A DNA stretch of 36,336 nt, taken from contig JAEYTO010000084.1 in assembly GCA_023433925.1 (NCBI GenBank), positions 1-36,336 on the forward strand, in the 5' to 3' direction. Source of the stretch: Pseudomonadota bacterium (GTDB taxonomy: Bacteria > Desulfobacterota > Desulfovibrionia > Desulfovibrionales > Desulfovibrionaceae). Shown here piece after piece: positions 27,122 through 34,700 of the stretch. Both the position numbers and the translations under genes were made by a program. Positions within the stretch are counted from its first letter, which is position 1; each line of letters opens with the position of its first letter. The notes under the pieces are model-generated. The model had not been told where the DNA came from. It did not search any database and saw only the letters and a program-made list of their open reading frames with translations.

Positions 27122-27586
27122 GCGCTTCCTCCTGCCGGCGATCAAACATCCGTATGGGCTTCCCGCAAGGGATGGCCCTCGATCATCCCGCACGAATCCT
27201 TATGATTAGTCAAGGATGATCGGCCAACGCCGTCCGGCTTGCCGCCACGCCGGCGAACCGTCAAATGAGGTTTGTCCAGGCCGCAGCAGCCCGGCTTTGA
27301 GATTTCATACCACGAGGCTGGAGAAAAAGCATTGAAATTGATGATACAAAATATCTATGGATTTAATATTGTCGTATAAAATTAATAATTACAAGATCAT
27401 ATACATGTTGTGCGAGGACTCTTACGGATTGGTCGCGCATACAGGGGCCAATGTCGGCCGAACCTCGGAGCCGCGACGCATTTGCAAAAAGGCGCGGCGA
27501 TGCTACTTCTTTCCGGCCGGTTTGCGGAGTATCGACCCCGCAAATACCTTGGGAGCCGCAGACGAAACCCCATCCCGGAAAGGACC
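27122..27586. other. Divergent promoter region between tmcD and the ABC exporter, with an AT-rich island
   Basis: No gene is convincing in this 465-base stretch. About 27325-27415 is strongly AT-rich (for example TATAAAATTAATAATTAC), unlike anything else in the window, and lies 170-260 bases upstream of the exporter start. It probably holds a promoter or a bendable regulatory region. The following 170 bases are GC-rich and would form a long leader. The exporter frame stays open upstream of its assigned start back to 27410, but codon use there does not look coding. Confidence 0.45.
27180..27222. promoter_or_regulatory. Inverted repeat upstream of tmcD
   Basis: CGATCATCC at 27180-27188 pairs perfectly with GGATGATCG at 27214-27222, and within the spacer ATCCTT pairs with AAGGAT. 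It lies 59-101 bases upstream of the tmcD start. On the minus strand TTGGCC-17-CATAAG overlaps it and could be a weak sigma-70 promoter. An operator for the tmc operon is possible; no regulator is identified. Confidence 0.35.
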
Positions 27587-29386
27587 GTGAGCAGCACCGA
27601 CACAGTGGCGAAACCCGCCTCCGAGGCCGTCCTGGGCCACCATATGTGGCGACTCGCGCCCTTCGCTCGGCCCTATTCCAAACGCATCGCCGCGGGCCTG
27701 GCGGCCAACGCATTGGCCCGTCTTTTCGACCTGCTTCCTCTGATTTTGGTAGGCCGCGTGGTGGATCTCGTCACGCCGGGGCCTGACGGCGTCGCCCCGG
27801 CCGCTTCCGATCCGCACATGTTTTGGGTCTACGGCCTGGCCGTGCTCGGAGGCTTCCTGGGCTTGGCCCTGTTCCAGTCCGCCAGCGATTATGCCCTGGA
27901 CTCCATGGCCCAGATGGTGCGCCACGACATCCGCGCCAAACTCTACGGGCACATCCAGCGCCTCGACGTGGCCTTCTTCGAGGAGCGCCAGACCGGCGAC
28001 ATCATGTCCGTGGTCTCCTCGGACGTGGACACGCTGGAAAACCTCTTCTCCGACGTATCCACGTCCGTGGTCCGCCTGGTCATCACCTTCACCGGCACGT
28101 ACGCCGTGCTCTTCTGGCTCGACTGGCGCCTGGCGCTCCTGCTTCTGGCGCCCCTGCCCTTCGCCGTGCTCGCCGTGCGCTTCTTCGCCACGCGCGTGCA
28201 GCCTCGCTATCGCCAGGCCCGGCGCGCCGTGGCCGGCATCAACTCCATCATCGAGAACAACCTCCAGGGCATGGGCGTCATCCAGGCCTACACGGCCGAG
28301 GCCTCCCAGGCCGAGCGCGTGCTGGCCCAATCGGCCGAGTACCGCGACGCGGCCGTGCACGCCGCGGCCGAGCGCGCCCGCTTCATCCCGATCATCTACG
28401 CCATCGCCGGCCTGTCCTTCGGCACGCTCATCGCCCTGGGCGGCTGGCTGACCGTAACTAGCCAGGGGCCGAGCGTGGGCGACTACACGTCCTTCATCCT
28501 CCTGGCCATGCGCCTGGTGCTGCCCCTGTTCGTGTTCGGCATGCTCATCAACCAGATCCAGCGCTCCGAGGCCGCGGCGCAGCGCATCCTGGAGCTGCTC
28601 GACACCGAGCCGGCGATCCGCGACCGGCCCGGCGCCGTGGCGCTGCCGGCCAAGCCGGGGCGCATCGAGTTCCAGGACGTGCGCTTCGATTACAAGGGCC
28701 GCGAGAAGATTATCAACGGCGTGGGCTTCGAGCTCGCCACGGGCCGGCTCGTGGGCGTGGTCGGGCCTACCGGCGCCGGCAAGTCGACGCTCGTCAAGCT
28801 CCTGCTGCGCTATTACGAGCCGGACTTGGGCCGCATCCTCGTGGACGGCCGCGACCTGTCCGGCCTGACCCTGGAGTCCTTCCGCCGCCATGTGGGCTAT
28901 GTGTCCCAGGACCCGTTCCTGTTCTTCGGCCCGGTGGCGGACAACCTTCGCCTGGGCTCGCCGGAGGCCTCCGACGAGGATGTGCGCCGCGCGGCCGAGA
29001 TCGCCGGGGCCGACGAGTTCATCCGCGACCTGCCCCAGGGCTACGCGACCATGATCGGCGAGCGCGGCCTCAAGCTCTCGGGCGGCCAGCGCCAGCGCCT
29101 ATCCCTGGCCAGGGCCATCCTGCGCGACCCGGCCATCCTGCTCCTGGACGAGGCCACGGCCAGCGTGGACACGCGCACCGAGGAGATCATCCAGCGGAAC
29201 ATGGAGCGGCTGCGCTCCGGCCGCATGATCCTGGCCGTGGCGCACAGGCTGTCCACGGTCAGAAACGCCGACGAGATCCTTGTCCTCGTGGACGGCCTGG
29301 TCGTGGAGCGCGGCACGCACGAGGAGCTGGTCAACAAGGGCGGCGTGTACGCGGGGCTGTGGAGCGTGCAGAGCGGAGAGCGCTAG
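27587..29386 (+). CDS. ABC exporter, fused membrane and ATPase domains (MsbA-like)
   Basis: A 599-residue half-transporter with an N-terminal six-helix domain (about residues 20-330) and a C-terminal ATPase. The ATPase has Walker A GPTGAGKST near residue 396, the signature LSGGQRQRL, Walker B ILLLDEATASVD and the switch histidine in VAHRLST. It should work as a homodimer exporting a lipid, drug or peptide; the substrate cannot be told from sequence. GTG 27587 is chosen because AAAGGA lies 3 bases upstream; the frame is open further upstream to 27410, but that part looks non-coding. It is divergent from tmcD and convergent with the OsmC gene, whose stop is 24 bases away. No linked gene suggests a substrate. 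Confidence 0.92.
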   Translation: MSSTDTVAKPASEAVLGHHMWRLAPFARPYSKRIAAGLAANALARLFDLLPLILVGRVVDLVTPGPDGVAPAASDPHMFWVYGLAVLGGFLGLALFQSASDYALDSMAQMVRHDIRAKLYGHIQRLDVAFFEERQTGDIMSVVSSDVDTLENLFSDVSTSVVRLVITFTGTYAVLFWLDWRLALLLLAPLPFAVLAVRFFATRVQPRYRQARRAVAGINSIIENNLQGMGVIQAYTAEASQAERVLAQSAEYRDAAVHAAAERARFIPIIYAIAGLSFGTLIALGGWLTVTSQGPSVGDYTSFILLAMRLVLPLFVFGMLINQIQRSEAAAQRILELLDTEPAIRDRPGAVALPAKPGRIEFQDVRFDYKGREKIINGVGFELATGRLVGVVGPTGAGKSTLVKLLLRYYEPDLGRILVDGRDLSGLTLESFRRHVGYVSQDPFLFFGPVADNLRLGSPEASDEDVRRAAEIAGADEFIRDLPQGYATMIGERGLKLSGGQRQRLSLARAILRDPAILLLDEATASVDTRTEEIIQRNMERLRSGRMILAVAHRLSTVRNADEILVLVDGLVVERGTHEELVNKGGVYAGLWSVQSGER

Positions 29387-29409
29387 GCGCTTTCCTGCTC
29401 AAGGCCGGC

Positions 29410-30024
29410 TCAGGGCGTCATGCCCGGTCGGCTTTCCCGCGCCGGCCTGGCCTTGGCCTGCCCAGCCTTGCGCTCGAAATCCACCCGCACGGGCACCTGG
29501 TGCGTGACGATGTCGAAGACCGGCGAGCGCGCCTGGGCGGTCTCCACGAGTCTGGCGAGCTCGTCGTCCGAGGCGTCGGCGTCGATCCTGAAGTGTACCC
29601 GGATGCTCTCGTAGCCGTTGCGCACGCTCGGGTCGAGGTTCAGGAAGCCGCGCACGTCCAGGTCGCCTTCGAGCTCGGACTCCACGGCGCGCAGCTCGAT
29701 GCCCTTGGCGGCCGCATAAGCCACGAGCGATGTGGTCAGGCAGCCGGACAGGCCCACGAGCACCCACTCCACGGGGTTGGGCCCCTTGTCCGTGCCCAGG
29801 AGCACCGGCGGCTCGTCCTCGTCGTAGGTCATCGCGGCCCCGCGTTGCGGGTGCTCCTCGCCCGCGCCGTGGAAGCCCTTGACCGTGGCCTGGTTGTTCG
29901 TGCCCTTGATCCACTTGTTCGAGGCCCGGAACGTGAACCTCGCCAGCTCGGGCTTGTCCTTGATGGCACCGATGGTCTTCATGAGCCCGTCAACGTCGAT
30001 CCCGTTCACCATTGCTCTGGCCAT
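29410..30024 (-). CDS. OsmC-family protein lacking the second cysteine
   Basis: A 204-residue cytoplasmic protein of the OsmC/Ohr fold. OsmC-type enzymes reduce organic peroxides with two cysteines. The first is present in LVGLSGCLTTSLVAYAAAKG. At the place of the second (usually CPY or CPV), this protein has ARSPVFDIV, with serine instead of cysteine. A two-cysteine peroxidase cycle is therefore unlikely, and it may be one of the OsmC-like proteins of unknown function. The N-terminal 35 residues (MARAMVNGIDVDGLMKTIGAI) are an extension often seen in YhfA/OsmC-like proteins. GGAGG is 6 bases before the ATG. It is convergent with the ABC exporter and about 230 bases from the cytochrome gene; no operon is evident. 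Confidence 0.85.
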   Translation of the reverse strand: MARAMVNGIDVDGLMKTIGAIKDKPELARFTFRASNKWIKGTNNQATVKGFHGAGEEHPQRGAAMTYDEDEPPVLLGTDKGPNPVEWVLVGLSGCLTTSLVAYAAAKGIELRAVESELEGDLDVRGFLNLDPSVRNGYESIRVHFRIDADASDDELARLVETAQARSPVFDIVTHQVPVRVDFERKAGQAKARPARESRPGMTP

Positions 30025-30257
30025 GGCATCCTCCAGTCGGCTGAAATCGCCCCTTCGCGCCTGCCGCTCAACGCCTTCCCCAGTTTATGGGTTACTGCAT
30101 CGTGGCGCGCGAGGCAACCCGACCGTCCACGAATTCCTATCATGGCCGGGCTCGGACGAACGCATGAGGGGGCCGCCACCCGAGGAGCGGCCCATTCCGG
30201 GCATTGAAGCAATCCCGCAGGCCTGCCAGGCCACGGCGACCGTGCGCGTCTCGCCCG

Positions 30258-30716
30258 CTACTTCTTCACGGCCCGCGGACCCTCGGGCGAGCCTTCGGGC
30301 TTGGCCTGGGCGTCCTTGGCCGGCCTGGGGTGGCAGCCGCTCGTGCAGGAGATGACCGCGCCGTTCTTGCGGTGACAGGCGACGCAGCTCGCGTCGCCCT
30401 TGCCGTGCCAGGCCATGTAGAAGCCGCTCGGATCGTTGCCCTGGGTCTCGACGTGGCACTCGCGGCAGGCCACGTAGGATTCCTGGCTCGCGGATTCCTC
30501 CTCCATGTGGTGGCAGGAGCGACACTCGGCCAAGGCGCTGTGCGTCTCATGGTCGAATTCGACCTGCCTGATCCACGTGGAGCGCGGCTTGGAGCCCTCG
30601 GGCGCCTTGATGGTCACCGTGGAAGGTATGCCCTGCGCCCACAAGGTCGCGGCGAAGGCCAGAAGGGCAGCCAGCGAGGCCAGTGTCGTCAGTGTGCGCG
30701 CGGCGAGCTTGTCCAT
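30258..30716 (-). CDS. Class III (cytochrome c3 family) multiheme cytochrome
   Basis: A 152-residue exported cytochrome. The signal peptide is MDKLAARTLTTLASLAALLAF..., with likely cleavage after LWA. The mature part shows VEFDHETHSALAECRSCHH, the hallmark start of cytochrome c3, and heme sites CRSCH, CRECH and CVACH. The fourth is CTSGCH, three residues between cysteines instead of two. The last 25 residues are a Lys/Pro-rich tail. ATG 30716 is chosen because GGAGG lies 7 bases upstream and the signal peptide begins there. It should be a periplasmic electron carrier. It lies downstream of the sigma-54 activator gene on the same strand, with a 216-base gap, so it may have its own promoter. 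The electron partner is unknown. Confidence 0.9.
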   Translation of the reverse strand: MDKLAARTLTTLASLAALLAFAATLWAQGIPSTVTIKAPEGSKPRSTWIRQVEFDHETHSALAECRSCHHMEEESASQESYVACRECHVETQGNDPSGFYMAWHGKGDASCVACHRKNGAVISCTSGCHPRPAKDAQAKPEGSPEGPRAVKK

Positions 30717-30932
30717 GGGAGCACCTCCAGTCTTGTGATTGAGACCGCCTGGCCATTGCCTCCGGCCGGGCGAATCGGTCCGTGGACACCGCATCGGCTC
30801 GGCGGGCTCCAGGCGCCCGCCACTCCAGCATGGAACATTATCCCCCCTGCGCGCTGTTGCGCAAGGCGCGCATATTTAACGCCTGCCGCGAGACAGGCCG
30901 CATGGGCCGGGAGGACTCGGCGGATGCGGCGC

Positions 30933-32321
30933 TCAGCGGAAGCTCGCCGGCCGAAGGCCGGACTTCTTGATCAGCTCCTGGAGGGCGTAGCGGGACAGGC
31001 CGCTCTCGCGGGCCGCGGCCGAGACGTTGCCGCGCGTCGCGGCCAGGAGCTGGCGCAGGTAGGCGGCCGTGAAGTCGCGCAGCACGCGTCCCTTGGCCTC
31101 CTTGTAGGGAGCGAGCCGGCCCGGCTCCGCGCCGTCGCGGCCACTGCCCGCCTCGACCTGGCGCACCACGCGCATGGTCACGGTTTCGCCCTGGGCGAAC
31201 ACGGCCAGCCGGCGCATGACGTTCTGCATCTCGCGCACGTTGCCCGGCCACTGGCGAGCGGCGAGATAGCCGAGCACGTCCGGGGCCAGCCCCTTGGCCG
31301 GCAGGCCGAGCTCCCGGCAGGTGGCGGACAGGAAGACCTGGGCCAGGAGCGGGATGTCCTCGCGCCGGTCGCGCAACGGCGGCACGAGAATGGACAGCAC
31401 GTTGAGCCTGTGGAAGAGGTCCTCGCGGAAGCTGCCGTCGGCGAGCTTGGCCTCCAGGTCCCGGTTGGTGGATGCCAGGACGCGCGCATCGAAGGGCAGC
31501 GTGACTTCCCCGCCCACGGGACGCAGCTCGCGCTCCTGGAGGCAGCGCAGGAGCTTGGCCTGGATGTCAGGGAGAATGTCGCCGATCTCGTCCAGGAGCA
31601 CGGTCCCGCCCTGGGCCTCCAGGAGCAGGCCCTTGCGCTCGCGGTCGGCGCCGGTGAACGCGCCCCTGACGTGGCCGAACAGCTCGCTCTCCAGGAGCTT
31701 CTCGGGGATGGCCGGGCAGTTCACGGCCACGAAGGGCCCTGGCTTGCGGCGGCTTTGATCGTGGATGGCCCTGGCCACGACCTCCTTGCCCGTGCCCGAC
31801 TCGCCGAGGATGAGCACGCCGTAATCGGCGTCGGCCACGGCCTTGACCAGGGTGCGCAGCCTGCGCATGGCCGGGCTTTCACCCACCAGGGAGTGCTCGC
31901 CCTGAGTCCGGGACAGCCGCTCCTTGAGCCCGCGGTTCTCCTCCAGCAGCCTGCCCCGCTCCAGGGCGTTGCCAACCGAGTTTAGCAGGTCCTCGTCCGT
32001 CACGGGCCTGGCCAGGACATCGTAGGCCCCGTTGCGCAGGGCCTGCACGGCCTTCTCCAGGTTGACCGCGTCCATGAGCGCGATGACGGCTAGGTCGGGC
32101 GCGGCGGCCAGGGCACGCTCCCGGACCGCGCCGGCCCCAAGCCCCTCCTCCTCGTCGGCCACGAGCACCCAGGCGTCCTCGCGGCGCACGAGATCCAGGG
32201 CCTCCTCGCCGCCGGACGCCGGCAGAACCCGCCGCCCCGGATGGCCGGCCTCCAGGATGTTCGTCGCGCGCCGGGAAAAACCTTGGTCCCGGGCCAGGAT
32301 GACAATGGCGCCTCTGGACAT
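30933..32321 (-). CDS. Sigma-54-dependent transcriptional activator with degenerate receiver
   Basis: A 462-residue NtrC-like regulator. The receiver-like domain (1-120) keeps a possible phosphate-accepting D56 (VLVADEEEG), but the acidic pair is Ala-Arg (ILARDQGF) and the conserved lysine is arginine (VLARPVT), so normal phosphorylation control is doubtful. The AAA+ domain is complete: Walker A GESGTGKE near residue 174, GAFTGA near 220 for sigma-54 contact, Walker B GTVLLDEIGD and the arginine finger region. The C-terminal helix-turn-helix is of Fis type (AAARESGLSRYALQELIKKSG). AAAGGAG precedes the ATG. It is divergent from the YeiH-type transporter gene; the shared 210 bases hold two palindromes and a -24/-12 promoter facing the transporter, so this protein is its probable activator. 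Confidence 0.95.
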   Translation of the reverse strand: MSRGAIVILARDQGFSRRATNILEAGHPGRRVLPASGGEEALDLVRREDAWVLVADEEEGLGAGAVRERALAAAPDLAVIALMDAVNLEKAVQALRNGAYDVLARPVTDEDLLNSVGNALERGRLLEENRGLKERLSRTQGEHSLVGESPAMRRLRTLVKAVADADYGVLILGESGTGKEVVARAIHDQSRRKPGPFVAVNCPAIPEKLLESELFGHVRGAFTGADRERKGLLLEAQGGTVLLDEIGDILPDIQAKLLRCLQERELRPVGGEVTLPFDARVLASTNRDLEAKLADGSFREDLFHRLNVLSILVPPLRDRREDIPLLAQVFLSATCRELGLPAKGLAPDVLGYLAARQWPGNVREMQNVMRRLAVFAQGETVTMRVVRQVEAGSGRDGAEPGRLAPYKEAKGRVLRDFTAAYLRQLLAATRGNVSAAARESGLSRYALQELIKKSGLRPASFR

Positions 32322-32352
32322 GCCGGTACTCCTTTTGGGTGCAAATTACGAT

Positions 32353-32377
32353 TGGCAGACTGCCAGGTCAACCTGGC
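32353..32377. promoter_or_regulatory. Two overlapping palindromes, candidate activator binding site
   Basis: TGGCAGACTGCCA at 32353-32365 is a perfect 6-1-6 palindrome. It overlaps GCCAGGTCAACCTGGC at 32362-32377, a perfect 7-2-7 palindrome. They are centred 73-84 bases upstream of the -24 GG of the transporter promoter, a usual distance for enhancer sites of sigma-54 activators, and 32-56 bases upstream of the activator's own start, so autoregulation is also possible. Confidence 0.65.
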
Positions 32378-32440
32378 GGTTTGTGTGGCTGTCTAATTTA
32401 TATGCCCATTGAAATGTGCTAGTTATATGCGACCAACCTC

Positions 32441-32457
32441 CAGGCACGGGCTTTGCT
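32441..32457 (+). promoter_or_regulatory. Sigma-54 promoter of the YeiH-type transporter gene
   Basis: CAGGCACGGGCTTTGCT matches the -24/-12 consensus TGGCACG-N4-TTGCT at all but the first T. The GG (32443-32444) and GC (32455-32456) are exactly 10 bases apart. Transcription would start near 32468, about 64 bases before the ATG. Confidence 0.85.
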
Positions 32458-32531
32458 CTAATAAGCGCATATCGCGGCGGTCGCCGCAGCGTATCGTCAC
32501 TATCACAACCGAGGAGAGAGGAGAGAGGATT

Positions 32532-34283
32532 ATGGCGGAAATCGTCAAGCAGCCTGCGTCCGATGTCGTCGTGGACAAGGCCACGTCGAGCTGGTCGGAC
32601 CTGTGGAAGAAGGAAGACTATTGGGCGATCTGGATCGCCTTCTTCCTGCTGGCCGTGGGCCTGGTCATCTTCCTGAACAACAAGCCCGCGGGCATGGAAG
32701 AGAAGATCGTCAAGGCCAACGCCGTCATGGAGGCCGAGGCGGCTCGCGCGCCCTTCAAGACAATCGAGTACTATGAGGCCCAGGACGTCAAGGGCGGCAT
32801 CAAGGGCACCAACGAGCCCATCGCCAAGACCATCGCGAAATTCACGGCCAAGCCCAAGGGTTGGAGCAACAACCCCCTGGACGGCCTGACCCTGAGTCAG
32901 AGCGCGGCTGACGCCAAGAGCGCTGCGGCGCAGGCCGCCTATGAGCAGGCAAAGGCCACCACCGTCGCGGCCAAGTCCGAGGCCGCTATCGCCCAGGATG
33001 CCGCGATTGCCGCCGGCTTCCAGGACGAAGGATTGAACCAGGCCGCCAAGGACAAGATCGGAGCTTGGCGCAAGACCAAGGCCAAGGAGTCCTCCGCAAA
33101 GTCCAAGGCCAGCGTGAAGCCCTACAATGTTATCTATACGCTGCCTGTGCTTATGATCGTCATTGGCCTGCTCTTCTCCGTGGGCATCAAGGCCATGGGC
33201 AAGGACGCGGGAGCCTTCCTCAAGGGCTTCGTCTTTGTGTTCGCCTTGGCTGCCCTGTCCTACCTCCTAGCCGGCCAAGCGACCATGAAACAGTACGGCG
33301 TGGAGTACGCCGTGTGGGCCATCGTCATCGGCATGCTCATCTCCAACACCGTGGGCACGCCCAAGTGGGTCAAGCCCGCTCTGGAGACTGAATTCTACAT
33401 CAAGGCTGGCCTCGTGCTTCTGGGCGCCAGCGTCCTCTTCAACAAGATCGTGGCCATCGGCATCCCCGGCATCTTCGTGGCCTGGGTCGTGACGCCCATC
33501 GTGCTCGTCACGACCTTCATCTTCGGCCAGAAGGTGCTCAAGATGTCTTCCAAGACGCTCAACATCACCATCTCCGCCGATATGAGCGTGTGCGGCACCT
33601 CGGCGGCCATCGCCGCCGCGGCGGCCTGCCGGGCCAAGAAGGAGGAGCTGACCCTGTCCATCGGCCTGTCGCTCGTGTTCACGGCCATCATGATGGTGGC
33701 CATGCCGGCGGTCATCAAGGCCACGGGCATGCCCTACATCCTTGGCGGCGCCTGGATGGGCGGCACCATCGACGCCACGGGCGCCGTGGCCGCGGCCGGC
33801 GCGTTCCTGTCCCAGGAAGCCCTGTACGTGGCCGCGACCATCAAGATGATCCAGAACGTGCTCATCGGCGTGGTGGCCTTCTTCATCGCCATCTACTGGT
33901 GCTACAAGGTCGACTGCGTGCCCGGCCAGAAGGTCAGCGCCTGGGAAATCTGGCACCGCTTCCCCAAGTTCGTGCTCGGCTTCCTGGCCGCCTCGATCAC
34001 CTTCTCGACCCTTTATGGCAGCCTGGGCTCCGACACGGCTTTCTCGCTCGTCGACCACGGCGTGCTGCGCGGTTTCTCCAGCCATTTCCAGGGCTGGTTC
34101 TTCTGCCTGGCCTTCGCGTCCATCGGCCTGGCCACGAACTTCCGCGAGCTGGCCCACTACTTCAAGGGCGGCAAGCCGCTCATCCTGTACGTGTGCGGCC
34201 AGAGCTTCAACCTGGTTCTGACGCTGCTCATGGCCTACATCATGTTCTACGTGGTCTTCCCGGACATCACGGCGAAGATCTAG
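32532..34283 (+). CDS. YeiH-family (putative sulfate exporter) membrane transporter with N-terminal extension
   Basis: A 583-residue membrane protein. The part from about residue 200 onward matches the YeiH/UPF0324 family: NITISADMSVCGTSAAIAAA, LTLSIGLSLVFTAIMMVAMP, YILGGAWMGGTIDATGAVAA and IGLATNFREL. That family is annotated as putative sulfate exporters, mostly without biochemical proof. E. coli YeiH has about 350 residues. Here an extra N-terminal region adds one helix (YWAIWIAFFLLAVGLVIFL, about residues 30-48) and then about 140 charged, Ala/Lys-rich residues that look like coiled coil. The ATG follows a purine-rich GGAGAGAGG leader. It is driven by a sigma-54 promoter and followed by a small membrane-protein gene. 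In a sulfate reducer an anion such as sulfate, sulfite or a sulfonate is a plausible substrate; that is inference. Confidence 0.88.
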   Translation: MAEIVKQPASDVVVDKATSSWSDLWKKEDYWAIWIAFFLLAVGLVIFLNNKPAGMEEKIVKANAVMEAEAARAPFKTIEYYEAQDVKGGIKGTNEPIAKTIAKFTAKPKGWSNNPLDGLTLSQSAADAKSAAAQAAYEQAKATTVAAKSEAAIAQDAAIAAGFQDEGLNQAAKDKIGAWRKTKAKESSAKSKASVKPYNVIYTLPVLMIVIGLLFSVGIKAMGKDAGAFLKGFVFVFALAALSYLLAGQATMKQYGVEYAVWAIVIGMLISNTVGTPKWVKPALETEFYIKAGLVLLGASVLFNKIVAIGIPGIFVAWVVTPIVLVTTFIFGQKVLKMSSKTLNITISADMSVCGTSAAIAAAAACRAKKEELTLSIGLSLVFTAIMMVAMPAVIKATGMPYILGGAWMGGTIDATGAVAAAGAFLSQEALYVAATIKMIQNVLIGVVAFFIAIYWCYKVDCVPGQKVSAWEIWHRFPKFVLGFLAASITFSTLYGSLGSDTAFSLVDHGVLRGFSSHFQGWFFCLAFASIGLATNFRELAHYFKGGKPLILYVCGQSFNLVLTLLMAYIMFYVVFPDITAKI

Positions 34284-34292
34284 ACGACCGAC

Positions 34293-34318
34293 CGGCAGGG
34301 GCCGCGAGGCCCCTGCCG
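34293..34318 (+). other. Intercistronic hairpin after the transporter gene
   Basis: CGGCAGGGGCC/GGCCCCTGCCG, 11 perfect pairs with loop GCGA, in the 52-base gap between the transporter and the next small gene. No T-run follows, so it more likely protects the upstream message or tunes the ratio of the two products than ends transcription. Confidence 0.7.
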
Positions 34319-34335
34319 AAGCGAGGTAAACACTC

Positions 34336-34584
34336 ATGCTTCTGACCGGACGGGTTGCACGCTGGACATCACTGCTGGCCCTGTCGGCCCTGCTCTGGTT
34401 CTTCATGTTCTACGCCGGCCCGGCCCTGCGCGACAGCATTCCCGAGTTCCGGGAGTACGCCGCCGTGGTGGACCAGAACGGACTCCACGCCGGGGCCATC
34501 TACTATACCGACGTGGAGCTCACGGGACGCGCTGACATCAACACCCGAAGCACCATCGAGCATACCCCCATGGGGCCCAATTAA
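34336..34584 (+). CDS. Small single-helix membrane protein
   Basis: An 82-residue protein with one hydrophobic segment near the N terminus (WTSLLALSALLWFFMFYAG, about residues 10-28) and a 50-residue polar tail predicted to be periplasmic. I do not recognise a family. GAGG lies about 10 bases before the ATG. It is 52 bases behind the YeiH-type transporter, on the same strand, and is followed after 31 bases by a strong terminator, so the two genes very probably share one sigma-54-driven message. It may be a transporter accessory subunit; this is inference from position only. Its codon use matches the neighbours, and the hydrophobic segment argues against a chance frame. Confidence 0.65.
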   Translation: MLLTGRVARWTSLLALSALLWFFMFYAGPALRDSIPEFREYAAVVDQNGLHAGAIYYTDVELTGRADINTRSTIEHTPMGPN

Positions 34585-34615
34585 GGCAAGAGATCTTGGT
34601 CTCCGCCATACTCTG

Positions 34616-34645
34616 AAAGGCGCGGCCGCGGGGCCGCGCCTTTTT
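34616..34645. terminator. Strong terminator after the transporter operon
   Basis: A 12-base perfect stem (AAAGGCGCGGCC/GGCCGCGCCTTT) with loop GCGG and a T-run on the plus strand. It lies between two convergent genes and also reads as stem plus TTT on the minus strand, so it probably serves both the small membrane protein gene and the lipoprotein gene at 34701. Confidence 0.92.
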
Positions 34646-34700
34646 CTGTTTATGGCCCATGGATGCCGGCTCGCGGGCCGCGCTCCGCTGACGGATCGGC

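Noticed and set aside
27410..27586. A longer N terminus for the ABC exporter
   Set aside because: The frame is open but has no ribosome binding site and no MsbA-like sequence. The GTG at 27587 has AAAGGA just upstream.
30717..30932. A sigma-54 promoter in front of the cytochrome gene
   Set aside because: GG-N10-GC pairs occur by chance in this GC-rich spacer, but none has the TGGCAC or TTGC context, and neither palindrome of the 32353 site recurs here.
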